Below, piece by piece: positions 42,582-50,684 of a DNA stretch of 64,000 nucleotides (the first letter of the stretch is position 1; every line of letters starts with the position of its first letter). Below the pieces are notes generated by a model that had not been told where the DNA came from, searched no databases, and worked only from the letters and a program-made list of their open reading frames with translations. Source of the DNA: a virus. The stretch covers positions 123,356 to 187,355 of IMG/VR virus record IMGVR_UViG_3300030099_006944, one strand, 5' to 3'. A program made the translations under genes and the position numbers.

Positions 42582-42606
42582 GGAGAGGAGACCCCTCTCC
42601 TTTTTT
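42582..42606 (+). terminator. Terminator placed across the transcription start
   Basis: GGAGAGG (42582-42588) pairs with CCTCTCC (42594-42600), then six T. The start from the promoter above would fall near 42586, so transcripts begun there lack most of the 5' arm and escape, while read-through from upstream would be stopped. Confidence 0.8.
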
Positions 42607-42618
42607 ATTGGAGGATAA

Positions 42619-43002
42619 ATGTTAGAATATATTATCGGATTCACCTGTGGAGTGGTATTGTTTTATTTTTTGTCATATGTAATGGCATTAGGTCACTCTA
42701 TTAGCGTCCTAAAACAAACACAAAGAAGTTGTGCTGCTCTCTTTGTTGTTAGTGAACAGGGATTACATGAGGTTTTACACCTCAAATATTTGGCCATGGA
42801 AGAATCCGGCAGGTCTGAACAAAATATAACAGCACAAAAGTACATTGATCAAATGAGTATCGATAGCATTCGTAAAACAATCATGAGAAATTATGTTAGG
42901 GTCTTTCCGGAAAGCTATAAAAATGTTATGGAATATTCAACTTGGGAAGAAATGGAAGCGTATGTTAATACGGCCTTAAAACAAGGCGAAGATATATCAT
43001 GA
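42619..43002 (+). CDS. N-terminally membrane-anchored protein
   Basis: 127 aa, TTGGAGGATAA SD. MLEYIIGFTCGVVLFYFLSYVMAL is one membrane helix; the rest is a soluble helical domain (SCAALFVVSEQGLHEVLHLKYLAMEESGR). Unknown role; it is first in the operon with ClpP and the endolysin. Confidence 0.65.
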   Translation: MLEYIIGFTCGVVLFYFLSYVMALGHSISVLKQTQRSCAALFVVSEQGLHEVLHLKYLAMEESGRSEQNITAQKYIDQMSIDSIRKTIMRNYVRVFPESYKNVMEYSTWEEMEAYVNTALKQGEDIS

Positions 43003-43012
43003 GGATTAATCA

Positions 43013-43654
43013 ATGGAATTTGAAAAGAAAAGCAAAAAGAAAGCTAAAAAAGAAGAGCCACAACCGGCTGAGGAAAAACAAGAACTAACAGCAGAAGAAT
43101 TACTGGGCGCCCTTCAAGGTAACAATCCCGAACAAAGAAGTATTATGTTGGTCGGTGAGATAGATGAAGAGAAGGCTGCTGATCTTATTTCTGCTCTCTT
43201 GGTGTTGTCCCAACAAAAAGCACCCGGTCAGGAAAAGGCAGACGATATTAAAATATATGTCTCGACCTATGGAGGATCAGCAGATGAAATGTTTAGTATC
43301 TATGACGTCATGAGTTATTGTAAACAATTCTGCGATATCGAAACAATAGGGTTGGGAAAAGTAATGTCAGCCGGTACACTTATCTTGGCTTCCGGCACCA
43401 AAGGAAAGAGAAAGATTGGAAAACACTGCAGAGTGATGATTCATTCAGTTAATGGTGGTTCAATTGGTGAGTTACACAACTTACAGAACGAAATGGAACA
43501 AATGAAAGGTCTGCAAGATAATTACATACAGTGTCTCTCAACAGAAACAGAAATGACAAAAAGACAAATCCAGTCACTAATTAATAGAAAGGTAAACGTT
43601 TATCTTTCGGCTAGTGAAGCCATAGAGAAAGGTCTAGCAGATGAGGTGTTATAG
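43013..43654 (+). CDS. clpP: ClpP-type protease with altered third catalytic residue
   Basis: 213 aa. A Lys/Glu-rich N-terminal extension (1-40) replaces the usual propeptide. IKIYVSTYGGSADEMFSIYDVM is the oxyanion region, IGLGKVMSAGTLILASGTKGKR the nucleophile Ser119 and VMIHSVNGGS the His144. In the place of the ClpP Asp (ERDRFLSA in E. coli) it has RKVNVYLSA, that is Asn195. It is otherwise complete. It may be active with a Ser-His-Asn arrangement or depend on host partners. It is located with the endolysin, and in other phages ClpP-like proteins act as prohead proteases. Confidence 0.85.
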   Translation: MEFEKKSKKKAKKEEPQPAEEKQELTAEELLGALQGNNPEQRSIMLVGEIDEEKAADLISALLVLSQQKAPGQEKADDIKIYVSTYGGSADEMFSIYDVMSYCKQFCDIETIGLGKVMSAGTLILASGTKGKRKIGKHCRVMIHSVNGGSIGELHNLQNEMEQMKGLQDNYIQCLSTETEMTKRQIQSLINRKVNVYLSASEAIEKGLADEVL

Positions 43655-44553
43655 TGGGTATAGAAGACAAAATATTTTATAATGAAGGTTCGGCAGCTAA
43701 ATTGGGATGGGATCCCAAGTGGTTTGGTTGCAAGAAATTCAGTGAAAAATTGGTAGCTGCAATTGAAAAATTTCAGAAAGAACATGGGTTAACAGCGGAT
43801 GGCTGCTGTGGGCCTACAACTTATAGAAGAATTTATAACGATAGAGTTGCGAACATTGAAGACCACTCTCCAATGTCACATAAGGATAATACCGAGTCTT
43901 TTCTTATATACAATAGCGACTACATTCCAATCGAATGGCCGAAGGTAAAGTTGTTTTTTGAAGGCGGTGGTTTAAAACTTCGAGGAGGATACAAACATCT
44001 CAACTATAAACGTGATCCAAAGTTTTTTGTATGTCACTGGGATGTTTGTCTTTCCTCTGAGATTTGTTATAAGGTGCTTTCAAAGCGTGGAATCAGTGTA
44101 CATTTTTCAATTGATAATGATGGAACAATATATCAGTTTATGGACATGAATGACGTGGCGTATCATGCCGGCGGAAAAGTTTGGAATGATCGCTCGATTG
44201 GTGTTGAGATCTCCAATGCTTTCTACCCAAAGTATCAGAACTGGTATGAGAAGAGGGACTATGGAAAGAGACCGGTTGTTAAGAATGCTTATGTTCATGG
44301 TAAGAAACTAGAAGAGCATTTGGGTTTTTATCCTGTTCAATTAGAGGCATTGAAAGCGTTGATGAAAGCCGTCCATAAAGCCACGGGAATACCCCTTCAA
44401 GCTCCCCTTGATCGTTCGGGCAAGACCAACACTAAGGTGAGCAAGAAAGCCGCTGAGGGCCGCTTTGAAGGCTTTATAAGCCACTATCATCTGACCAAGC
44501 GAAAGATTGATTGCGCTGGTTTGGACATTAAGAAACTATTAGAGGAATTATAG
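43654..44553 (+). CDS. Endolysin: N-acetylmuramoyl-L-alanine amidase with peptidoglycan-binding domain
   Basis: 299 aa, GTG start overlapping the clpP stop. Residues about 25-70 are a peptidoglycan-binding type 1 domain (LVAAIEKFQKEHGLTADGCCGPTTYRRI). The amidase_2 domain follows: FFVCHWDVCLSSE (zinc His near 128), ISVHFSIDNDGTIYQFMDMNDVAYHAGG, NDRSIGVEISNA and the C-terminal GFISHYHLTKRKIDCAG. It cleaves the peptide from the glycan of the host wall at lysis; there is no signal peptide, so it needs a holin. Confidence 0.92.
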   Translation: MGIEDKIFYNEGSAAKLGWDPKWFGCKKFSEKLVAAIEKFQKEHGLTADGCCGPTTYRRIYNDRVANIEDHSPMSHKDNTESFLIYNSDYIPIEWPKVKLFFEGGGLKLRGGYKHLNYKRDPKFFVCHWDVCLSSEICYKVLSKRGISVHFSIDNDGTIYQFMDMNDVAYHAGGKVWNDRSIGVEISNAFYPKYQNWYEKRDYGKRPVVKNAYVHGKKLEEHLGFYPVQLEALKALMKAVHKATGIPLQAPLDRSGKTNTKVSKKAAEGRFEGFISHYHLTKRKIDCAGLDIKKLLEEL

Positions 44554-44555
44554 AA

Positions 44556-46364
44556 ATGAAACAGAGCGATTTAGATAAATTGATTGAGCAGGTGATTGCG
44601 GAGAAGACAGTTATTGACTTAACAAATCGCTTGCCAAGTAGCGGTGTCGATAATGAAGACGAAGACGAAGATGTCAGAAATGCACTTGACTTACCGGATC
44701 GAACAAAAGTAAAAAGACCCGAAAAAACAGGGGATGATGAATATAAATATTCAGCTTCCAGTGTAAATAGAGATATGGGCTTCAATCAGAATACACTCAG
44801 CAAGAAACAAATAAAATATATCGCGGGCTTGAAGGACGACGACGGTGAGCCGGACGGGGCCAAAAGAAAAGGTCATTTCATCACCGATGACGATTTTAAA
44901 ATTCTGTTTTCCAAGACAGACACTGCTGCTGTGGAAGTGGTAAAAACACTCTTTACAAAAGTTTTCAAATTAGATGGAACCGGCGGAATAGGCACCAAAC
45001 CAGAAGAGACGTTGGGCAAATTGATCAATCTTTATATAGGCTCAAAAATGCAAAAAGATCTTGATCCGAATTATCAGCAGTTAAAAGATTGGGTACCCGG
45101 AGAGAGAGTAGATCTGCTAGCACCGGTGGTACAAGCGGCGCTTAAAAAAGTTGGCAAGGTACCCGAGGAATTTGGCTGGGGGATGTTTCCTAATCCTATG
45201 AAGGGTTCGGAAGTCGCTCCGGGAACAAAAGGAGAAGATACTGTTGATAGATTTCAAAAGGTCGGAAGTGAACAAGTTAATTTGGACCCAATGTTGGCTG
45301 GTATTTTTAAAGAATTTGAGGGTGGCTCGATTAATGATCGTTTTAAGCAACTAGAAGAATTCGCTTCGATCTTCAAGGGAGAGACTGATGAAACTTCAAT
45401 CCAAGCCGGTCTGCAAAGTTGGATGTCAAAAAATAAGAAAAATCAATTTCAACTCATGAATTATGCTTACGCTGTGGCAATGATAGCGGATGAATCCAAG
45501 AAACAATCGTCCTCCAATGCAGGTGCTTTCTTAGAAGGTTATTTAAATTATTTTATAGGCGCACCATCCGTTGGTGGCTTGTCTGCTGCAACAGATAATA
45601 TCGCAAAACTACTTAACAGCGGTGCATTAGTGTACACTAGTGCTAAGTTTTATACCGGAGGTACAAAAGTACCACAAGATGGCCTCAACCTTGCCAAAGA
45701 AGCTGAAAATCAAAGTGTTTATTACATCATAGCCTCGAAACAAGCTGAGACTGGTGGTGATGTAAAGGGAGCATCATATGATAAAATAGATTTCCACATG
45801 GTGGAGATTATTTCCAACAACAAGGCCACAAATAAAAAAAACCCATGGGGATTATCGCAAGTTAATTTAGGTCCGAACCTCAGACAACAAGGAACTCCGC
45901 TGGTTGTTAGAAAAGGCACCGGAAGTAACGAATCAAAAGCTATCATAAGTTATAAAAATAAAGATCCCATGTTTACAATTTATACACTGCCGGCAAAACT
46001 AGCAGGTGAAATAATCGAAAACAAACAAACATTTGATAATATTTTTATAAAATCAGTCAGAAATTCTACCGAAGAGGCTCTTGCGGTCGTTAAGTCTATT
46101 TCGGCAAATTTAAGTAGTATCCAAGAATTAGATTATAAAACTAAAAAATTATCCGGAGATGTTGGAACAAATTCAGCCGGTCAGGCCTTACTAAAAAACA
46201 AAACTGCGATTATGGCTCGCTTCGCTCAACTACAAGGTGATCTTAAAAGCGGCTATGATACTATTTTTGCGGCAGTCGAAGAAGACACCGGTCCGGTAAG
46301 TGAGTCTAATTTGTCGCTAGACAGCCTAATCGAAGCAATTATTAAACAAAAGTTGCTAAAATAA
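44556..46364 (+). CDS. Large internal-virion-like protein
   Basis: 602 aa. The leader MKQSDLDKLIEQVIAEKTV matches those at 20887 and 30520, and a second copy sits at the C-terminus (SLDSLIEAIIKQKLLK). In between is a mostly helical protein with an EF-like acidic patch (DNEDEDEDVRNALDLPD) and Gly/Lys-rich segments, without known catalytic motifs. Terminal leader copies fit a packaged protein trimmed by a prohead protease, but no direct evidence exists. Confidence 0.55.
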   Translation: MKQSDLDKLIEQVIAEKTVIDLTNRLPSSGVDNEDEDEDVRNALDLPDRTKVKRPEKTGDDEYKYSASSVNRDMGFNQNTLSKKQIKYIAGLKDDDGEPDGAKRKGHFITDDDFKILFSKTDTAAVEVVKTLFTKVFKLDGTGGIGTKPEETLGKLINLYIGSKMQKDLDPNYQQLKDWVPGERVDLLAPVVQAALKKVGKVPEEFGWGMFPNPMKGSEVAPGTKGEDTVDRFQKVGSEQVNLDPMLAGIFKEFEGGSINDRFKQLEEFASIFKGETDETSIQAGLQSWMSKNKKNQFQLMNYAYAVAMIADESKKQSSSNAGAFLEGYLNYFIGAPSVGGLSAATDNIAKLLNSGALVYTSAKFYTGGTKVPQDGLNLAKEAENQSVYYIIASKQAETGGDVKGASYDKIDFHMVEIISNNKATNKKNPWGLSQVNLGPNLRQQGTPLVVRKGTGSNESKAIISYKNKDPMFTIYTLPAKLAGEIIENKQTFDNIFIKSVRNSTEEALAVVKSISANLSSIQELDYKTKKLSGDVGTNSAGQALLKNKTAIMARFAQLQGDLKSGYDTIFAAVEEDTGPVSESNLSLDSLIEAIIKQKLLK

Positions 46365-46365
46365 C

Positions 46366-46394
46366 TTGACAAACCTCTCACAAGAGGTTATATT
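46366..46394 (+). promoter_or_regulatory. Class 1 promoter of groEL with spacer operator
   Basis: TTGACA at 46366-46371, 17 bp, TATATT at 46389-46394. The spacer is filled by a perfect inverted repeat, AACCTCT-caca-AGAGGTT (46372-46389), a strong operator candidate. It is not the CIRCE sequence. Confidence 0.88.
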
Positions 46395-46418
46395 ATAAAT
46401 ATAATATTCGGAGGTAGA

Positions 46419-47987
46419 ATGAAATATTATAATCAAGGGTTTGCCCTCAACCAAAAAATTATTGAGGGTGTAGACATCCTTGCTAATAATGTTGCAACCA
46501 CTCTCGGTCCACGAGGGAGGAATGTAGCATTGTATCACAAGGAACAAAATGTACCAGTTATTACCAAGGATGGTGTAACGGTAGCAAAATTTATTACACT
46601 TGAAGACCCGTTCCAAAATCTTGGAGCTCAGGTCATCAAACAAGCAGCAGAGCGATCTGTTGCTGACGCTGGTGACGGTACCACTACGGCAACCGTTCTA
46701 GCCAGAGCAATCCTTAAAGGATCGCAACGTTATTTGTCATCGGGTGTTTCCCCTGTGGAACTCAAACGAGGCATTGACAAGGCAGTTACGGCTGTCACAG
46801 AACGTCTTTCTGATATGTCTAGACCAATTCAGACTGAGGAAGACATTCGCCATATTGCTACGATCTCAGCAAACAATGATAGATCCATCGGTACTCTAAT
46901 CGCGACAGCAGTCGACAGAGCAGGTAAAGATGGGTCGGTCTTAGTCGAAGAGGCTCGTAGTCTTACTACCTCCCTTGACTTGATCGAAGGGTTCAGATTT
47001 GATTCTGGGTATGTTTCTAATACGTTTATTAATAACCAAAGAACAGGCACAGTTGATTACGAGAACCCTTTGATTCTTGTCACTGATGAGAAGGTAGAAC
47101 ACGTTGAGCAGATCATGCCAACGCTTGAAGTTTGTGCTAGGGACAATCGTCCTTTGCTACTTATTTCAAATGATATTGAAGGTCAAGCACTAGCTGCTTT
47201 GATAGCCAATGCTGTACGTGGTACAATGAAAGTTTCAGCAGTCAAGGCACCCAAGTATGGCGAGGAAAGACGGAGTATCATGAAAGATCTTTGTGCTTCT
47301 ATTGGAGCTACTTTTATTACGAGAGAACAAGGTTTAACTCTGAAAGATGTTAAATTGACTCACTTCGGTCAATGTAAAAAAATCAGTCTTACCAAAGGTT
47401 GGACAACTATCGTTGGCGGTAAAGGAAACCCAGAGGACGTTGAAACTCGTATTGAAGCTGTGAAGAATGAAATCCAACAGACAGATAACCTTTCTGAGTG
47501 TGAAAGATTACAGGAGCGGATCACAAGACTTGCTTCCGGTGTTGCTGTCATTAAAGTCGGAGCAGCCACTGAGGTTGAAATGCTAGAAAAGAAACATCGG
47601 ATTGATGATGCTTTGGAAGCAGTAAGATCAGCCCAAGAAGAAGGTATCATTCCGGGCGGTGGTGTAGCGCTCCTCAGAGCCGCCACAGAGCTTTTTGTTG
47701 AAACAGAAAATGAAGAACAGTCCCTAGGTGCACAAGTGGTTTTACAAGCCTGTGAGGCTCCTCTAAGACAGATGGCGATTAATGCTGGTGAGTCTGAGGA
47801 TATCGTAATACAAAATGTTAAGAGCGAGACTGGTGATACCGGTTATGATTTTCTTAATAGGGTAATGGTAAGTACTTATGAAAAAGGTATTATCGACCCA
47901 TGTAAGGTTACAAAGTGCGCTTTGCAGAACGCTGCGAGCGCTGCTGGAACTTTACTTACAACATCGCATGCGATTGTTGATTGTTGA
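46419..47987 (+). CDS. groEL: GroEL-type chaperonin
   Basis: 522 aa, CGGAGG SD. VATTLGPRGRNV, TKDGVTVAKFI (Asp51), DAGDGTTTATVLAR (residues 83-96), the apical GFRFDSGYVSNTF, HRIDDALEAVRSAQEEGIIPGGGVALL with the catalytic Asp, and GIIDPCKVTKCALQNAASAAG are all present. The C-terminus ends HAIVDC without the usual Gly-Gly-Met tail. It folds proteins in a cage with ATP; the phage also encodes a GroES-like lid at 20619. Phage GroEL is known from a few large phages, usually without its own GroES. Confidence 0.96.
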   Translation: MKYYNQGFALNQKIIEGVDILANNVATTLGPRGRNVALYHKEQNVPVITKDGVTVAKFITLEDPFQNLGAQVIKQAAERSVADAGDGTTTATVLARAILKGSQRYLSSGVSPVELKRGIDKAVTAVTERLSDMSRPIQTEEDIRHIATISANNDRSIGTLIATAVDRAGKDGSVLVEEARSLTTSLDLIEGFRFDSGYVSNTFINNQRTGTVDYENPLILVTDEKVEHVEQIMPTLEVCARDNRPLLLISNDIEGQALAALIANAVRGTMKVSAVKAPKYGEERRSIMKDLCASIGATFITREQGLTLKDVKLTHFGQCKKISLTKGWTTIVGGKGNPEDVETRIEAVKNEIQQTDNLSECERLQERITRLASGVAVIKVGAATEVEMLEKKHRIDDALEAVRSAQEEGIIPGGGVALLRAATELFVETENEEQSLGAQVVLQACEAPLRQMAINAGESEDIVIQNVKSETGDTGYDFLNRVMVSTYEKGIIDPCKVTKCALQNAASAAGTLLTTSHAIVDC

Positions 47988-48019
47988 GACTAATTAGGCA
48001 GTACGGAGGATCATGAAAC

Positions 48020-48280
48020 ATGAGTGAAAACGAGCATCAAGATTTAAAAGACGCAATCGTAGACTTAGCACATCAGATTCAGCGAATGGCTGACAAGCAA
48101 GATGAAATGATTGACGATGTAAAAAAAATCAAGGAAGCAATTTATAATCCGGATCAAGGATTATATGCCAGAATTCGTGATCTTGAACAGTGGCAGCAAG
48201 GAGTGGCAAAATTTATTTGGACTGTCGGAATTGCTGTCACGGGCCTAATTATACAAGCAATATATATTAATATGTTTTAA
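48020..48280 (+). CDS. C-terminally anchored coiled-coil protein (XhlA-like, holin candidate)
   Basis: 86 aa. HQDLKDAIVDLAHQIQRMADKQDEMIDDVKKIKEAI is a coiled coil; the C-terminal KFIWTVGIAVTGLIIQAIYINMF is a membrane helix. This is the topology of XhlA-type haemolysin/holin partners. The gene at 30248 has the reverse order. Lysis role is inferred. Confidence 0.55.
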   Translation: MSENEHQDLKDAIVDLAHQIQRMADKQDEMIDDVKKIKEAIYNPDQGLYARIRDLEQWQQGVAKFIWTVGIAVTGLIIQAIYINMF

Positions 48281-48295
48281 TTACTTGGAGGTAAC

Positions 48296-48640
48296 ATGAG
48301 AGTTAGAATCTCTTACGGTGTGGAAATAGAAAATGTCCCATCAACAGTTTCTGATCTGCTCTGGGACTCAATAGAGTCACTAGAAAAGACAGTAGAAAGT
48401 TTAAAAAAGGTCATAGAAGACCTAGAAGATATCGAACGCAACGGAGAAAGGGTTTCCGAATCCATTGATAAATGCCGGCAAGACTTATCAAAAATAGACC
48501 TAACAGCGTCCGATTGCCAATCAATCATAACAGGATTGGTTAATTATTACAACGGAGAAGAAGATGTATCAGATAGGAGACCTGTTGTGGATCCCGGCGG
48601 GAACATTGCTAATGAGACCACGAGTACTGGGGAGGGATGA
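48296..48640 (+). CDS. Unknown coiled-coil protein
   Basis: 114 aa, TTGGAGGTAAC SD. SLEKTVESLKKVIEDLEDIERNGERVSESIDKCRQDLSKI is a long heptad repeat; the last 30 residues are disordered and overlap the next gene by 77 nt, a large overlap for this genome, so the C-terminus may be less constrained. Confidence 0.6.
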   Translation: MRVRISYGVEIENVPSTVSDLLWDSIESLEKTVESLKKVIEDLEDIERNGERVSESIDKCRQDLSKIDLTASDCQSIITGLVNYYNGEEDVSDRRPVVDPGGNIANETTSTGEG

Positions 48641-48800
48641 TCTCTTTTCCAATTTCAAAAAGACTGACCACCCATGCTTAGGATTGTTCATTGAGCATGT
48701 AGGTGGTGACTACTGTAATATTAATGTCGAAGGACAAGAATGGTCAGTGCAAACTAGACAAATTAGACACAACGTATCATTGGAGGATTGCTATGGTTAA
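48564..48800 (+). CDS. Small GDLV-family protein
   Basis: 78 aa, MYQIGDLLWIPAGTLL then HPCLGLFIEHVGGDYCNINVEGQEWSV. CGGAGAAG before the ATG. Its end (TTGGAGGATTG) gives the SD for the next gene. Confidence 0.65.
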   Translation: MYQIGDLLWIPAGTLLMRPRVLGRDDLFSNFKKTDHPCLGLFIEHVGGDYCNINVEGQEWSVQTRQIRHNVSLEDCYG

Positions 48801-49068
48801 ATTAATAGAAATAAAAAAATCAATAAGAGGAAGCTCGACAGCACTGAGTGAACTGTACGTGAACCCTGATCATATTGTATCAGTGTCGGAAGATATAATC
48901 GCTAATGAAACGTTGCTTCATGAAGCCAAGAACCTAGGTTTGGTTGAGGGAGTGAGGTTTAGTAAGGTTGTTATCTCCGAAGGTAATCACCCTAGGACAT
49001 TAACAATTGTTGGTTCACCAACAGAAATATATAATAAAATCCGAAAAAGACAAGTTTTGAGAGGCTAA
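48793..49068 (+). CDS. Small beta-rich protein, VNPxHI family
   Basis: 91 aa from ATG 48793. LIEIKKSIRGSSTALSELYVNPDHIVSVSED...PRTLTIVGSPTEIYNKI. Same plan as the proteins at 40607 and 63230. Unknown role. Confidence 0.6.
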   Translation: MVKLIEIKKSIRGSSTALSELYVNPDHIVSVSEDIIANETLLHEAKNLGLVEGVRFSKVVISEGNHPRTLTIVGSPTEIYNKIRKRQVLRG

Positions 49069-49353
49069 ATGATATATTATAAAATTATTTGTTGGAACGA
49101 GTGTCCCTTCTGCCTTAAGGCAAAAATGGAAATGATAGAGAGAAAACTGCCATTCGAATACTGCTCTGTGGATCATAGCAACAGAATGTTAGATTATTAT
49201 AAATCTATTTATAAACATGGGACTGTACCTATGATTGTAAAAATCAGTGAAACAGGCGAAGAAAAATTTATTGGAGGGTATACCGATCTTATCAAGTACT
49301 TCACCAAAAAAGATATTGAAGCAGAAATTTGCGCTACTGGTCGAGAGGGTTGA
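49069..49353 (+). CDS. Glutaredoxin
   Basis: 94 aa, directly after the previous stop. YYKIICWNECPFCLKAKMEMIERKLPFEY has the CPFC redox site, HGTVPMIVKI the cis-Pro loop and FIGGYTDLIKYF the GSH-binding end. It reduces disulphides, for example of ribonucleotide reductase (nrdJ at 18489). Confidence 0.92.
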   Translation: MIYYKIICWNECPFCLKAKMEMIERKLPFEYCSVDHSNRMLDYYKSIYKHGTVPMIVKISETGEEKFIGGYTDLIKYFTKKDIEAEICATGREG

Positions 49354-49372
49354 ATATGACTTCGAGGTTAGT

Positions 49373-49699
49373 GTGGAATTTATAAACGGGCTTAATTCAT
49401 ATTGGGTACCAACTCCGAAAGATGAAATTGAAGAACTTGGAATAACTGGGATAATTGACATTGGAGATGACCAATCAGATTTTGAAAAACTTGTATCTTT
49501 GGTGCACGAGATTGGACATGTTCTTTTTAATGATAGCAACAAGTTAAAAGAGCATAGGAGAATTTTACTATTTGAAGAGGCGCTAGCATGGCATATGGGA
49601 TATGACTATGCATTGTCTGTGGGAGTAGAAATAAATTTAAAAGAATACTCAGAGCGAGTAGAAAAAGCATTGCAATTATATATAAAGGAGTCGAAATGA
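49373..49699 (+). CDS. HExxH zinc metallopeptidase-like protein
   Basis: About 108 aa. The frame opens at a GTG (49247) inside the glutaredoxin gene; the only start with an SD is GTG 49373 (GAGG 5 nt upstream), and TTG 49316 is another option. LVSLVHEIGHVLFNDS is HEIGH, and LFEEALAWHMGYDYA supplies the third Glu ligand, as in ImmA/IrrE-like gluzincins. Possibly cleaves a repressor or host factor. Start uncertain, motif clear. Confidence 0.65.
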   Translation: MEFINGLNSYWVPTPKDEIEELGITGIIDIGDDQSDFEKLVSLVHEIGHVLFNDSNKLKEHRRILLFEEALAWHMGYDYALSVGVEINLKEYSERVEKALQLYIKESK

Positions 49700-50043
49700 T
49701 TGTTAATAAACCATGGGGACACGAGAATATCTGGGCCTTAACTGAAAAGTATGTTGGAAAAATACTTTACATAAAAAAAGATAAGAGGCTATCGTTACAG
49801 TTTCATAAAGTTAAAGAGGAGACAATAATGGTCTTAGAGGGAGTGATGGAGTTGGTTTTAGAAGAAGGATCACGAAGGGAAGAAAATAGAATCATAATGC
49901 ATCCCGGCGATACATATCACATTTCACCGATGACAGTACATCGGTTCTGTGCCTCCCAAGGCACTGATGTTAAGTTGGTCGAAGTTTCAACAACAGAGAT
50001 ACATGACGTAGTTCGTCTTGATGACGATCATGGGAGATCGTAA
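49696..50043 (+). CDS. Cupin (mannose-6-phosphate isomerase type)
   Basis: 115 aa, ATGA overlap. VNKPWGHENIWALTEKYVGKILYIKKDKRLSLQFHKVKEETIMVLEGVMEL is the cupin motif 1 with QxH...E; HPGDTYHISPMTVHRFCA is motif 2 with the last His. It resembles the C-terminal isomerase half of ManC-type proteins, but substrate cannot be set. With the nucleotidyltransferase at 23921 it hints at sugar metabolism. Confidence 0.75.
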   Translation: MIVNKPWGHENIWALTEKYVGKILYIKKDKRLSLQFHKVKEETIMVLEGVMELVLEEGSRREENRIIMHPGDTYHISPMTVHRFCASQGTDVKLVEVSTTEIHDVVRLDDDHGRS

Positions 50044-50612
50044 TGTTTTGGTTATTATTTGGAGCACTGTTGACACACGCTGAACAGCCAGAGATAAAAA
50101 AGGACATATATGTAGCTCCTCCAACTATTCATGATGAAGCTCTGAGGGAGTTTCAACCTTACCTTAATAGTCTTTTGGTATCTTCTGCTCAATCAAACAA
50201 ACATTGGGTTCGGAGGACACACAAGGCTAAAAAAGTTAATATCCATGATAAACACACAATCGAATCCGTTATGGATACTGTTTGTGATTATGATAAACCA
50301 CTGAAATGTGGATCAGAAAATATGCACTGGGTGCTGGTTACTGATATATTTGTTACACCAAACTTTGCAACCGTTGTTGTAAAGATGTACGACGAAAATA
50401 CAGAACTCATAGCTAGTGCTTCAAAATCCTCTTATTCTGTTGAGAAGTGCAAAGACCAGACGACAGTCACAACTATAAAGAGTCCGGGTCGACCAGCAAC
50501 AGAAATTACAGAAAAAAAACCTGACTTGTGCACAATTGTCAATCCGAAAATTTTATCGAAAGATTTAAAACAAGTGATCACAATACTGTTTGCGAGTATA
50601 CATCCTGCCTGA
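50043..50612 (+). CDS. Secreted protein of unknown function
   Basis: 189 aa. MFWLLFGALLTHA is a signal peptide (cleavage before EQPEIK). The mature part has Cys pairs (VCDYDKPLKCGS; EKCKDQ...DLCTIV) and would be periplasmic. It overlaps the cupin gene by one base (TAATG) and ends within the terminator stem. Confidence 0.65.
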   Translation: MFWLLFGALLTHAEQPEIKKDIYVAPPTIHDEALREFQPYLNSLLVSSAQSNKHWVRRTHKAKKVNIHDKHTIESVMDTVCDYDKPLKCGSENMHWVLVTDIFVTPNFATVVVKMYDENTELIASASKSSYSVEKCKDQTTVTTIKSPGRPATEITEKKPDLCTIVNPKILSKDLKQVITILFASIHPA

Positions 50613-50647
50613 ACACCCAGTAATCCCGGGGCCTGTTCAGGTTTTTT
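50608..50647 (+). terminator. Strong intrinsic terminator
   Basis: CCTGAACA (50608-50615) pairs with TGTTCAGG (50634-50641), followed by six T and more T-rich sequence. It closes the operon that begins at groEL. Confidence 0.88.
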
Positions 50648-50684
50648 GTTTTTTGATCCCTAGTTAATATAGGGGGGGACAAAA

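Noticed and set aside
46366-46394. CIRCE element at groEL
   Set aside because: The palindrome AACCTCT-N4-AGAGGTT differs in sequence and spacing (CIRCE is TTAGCACTC-N9-GAGTGCTAA).
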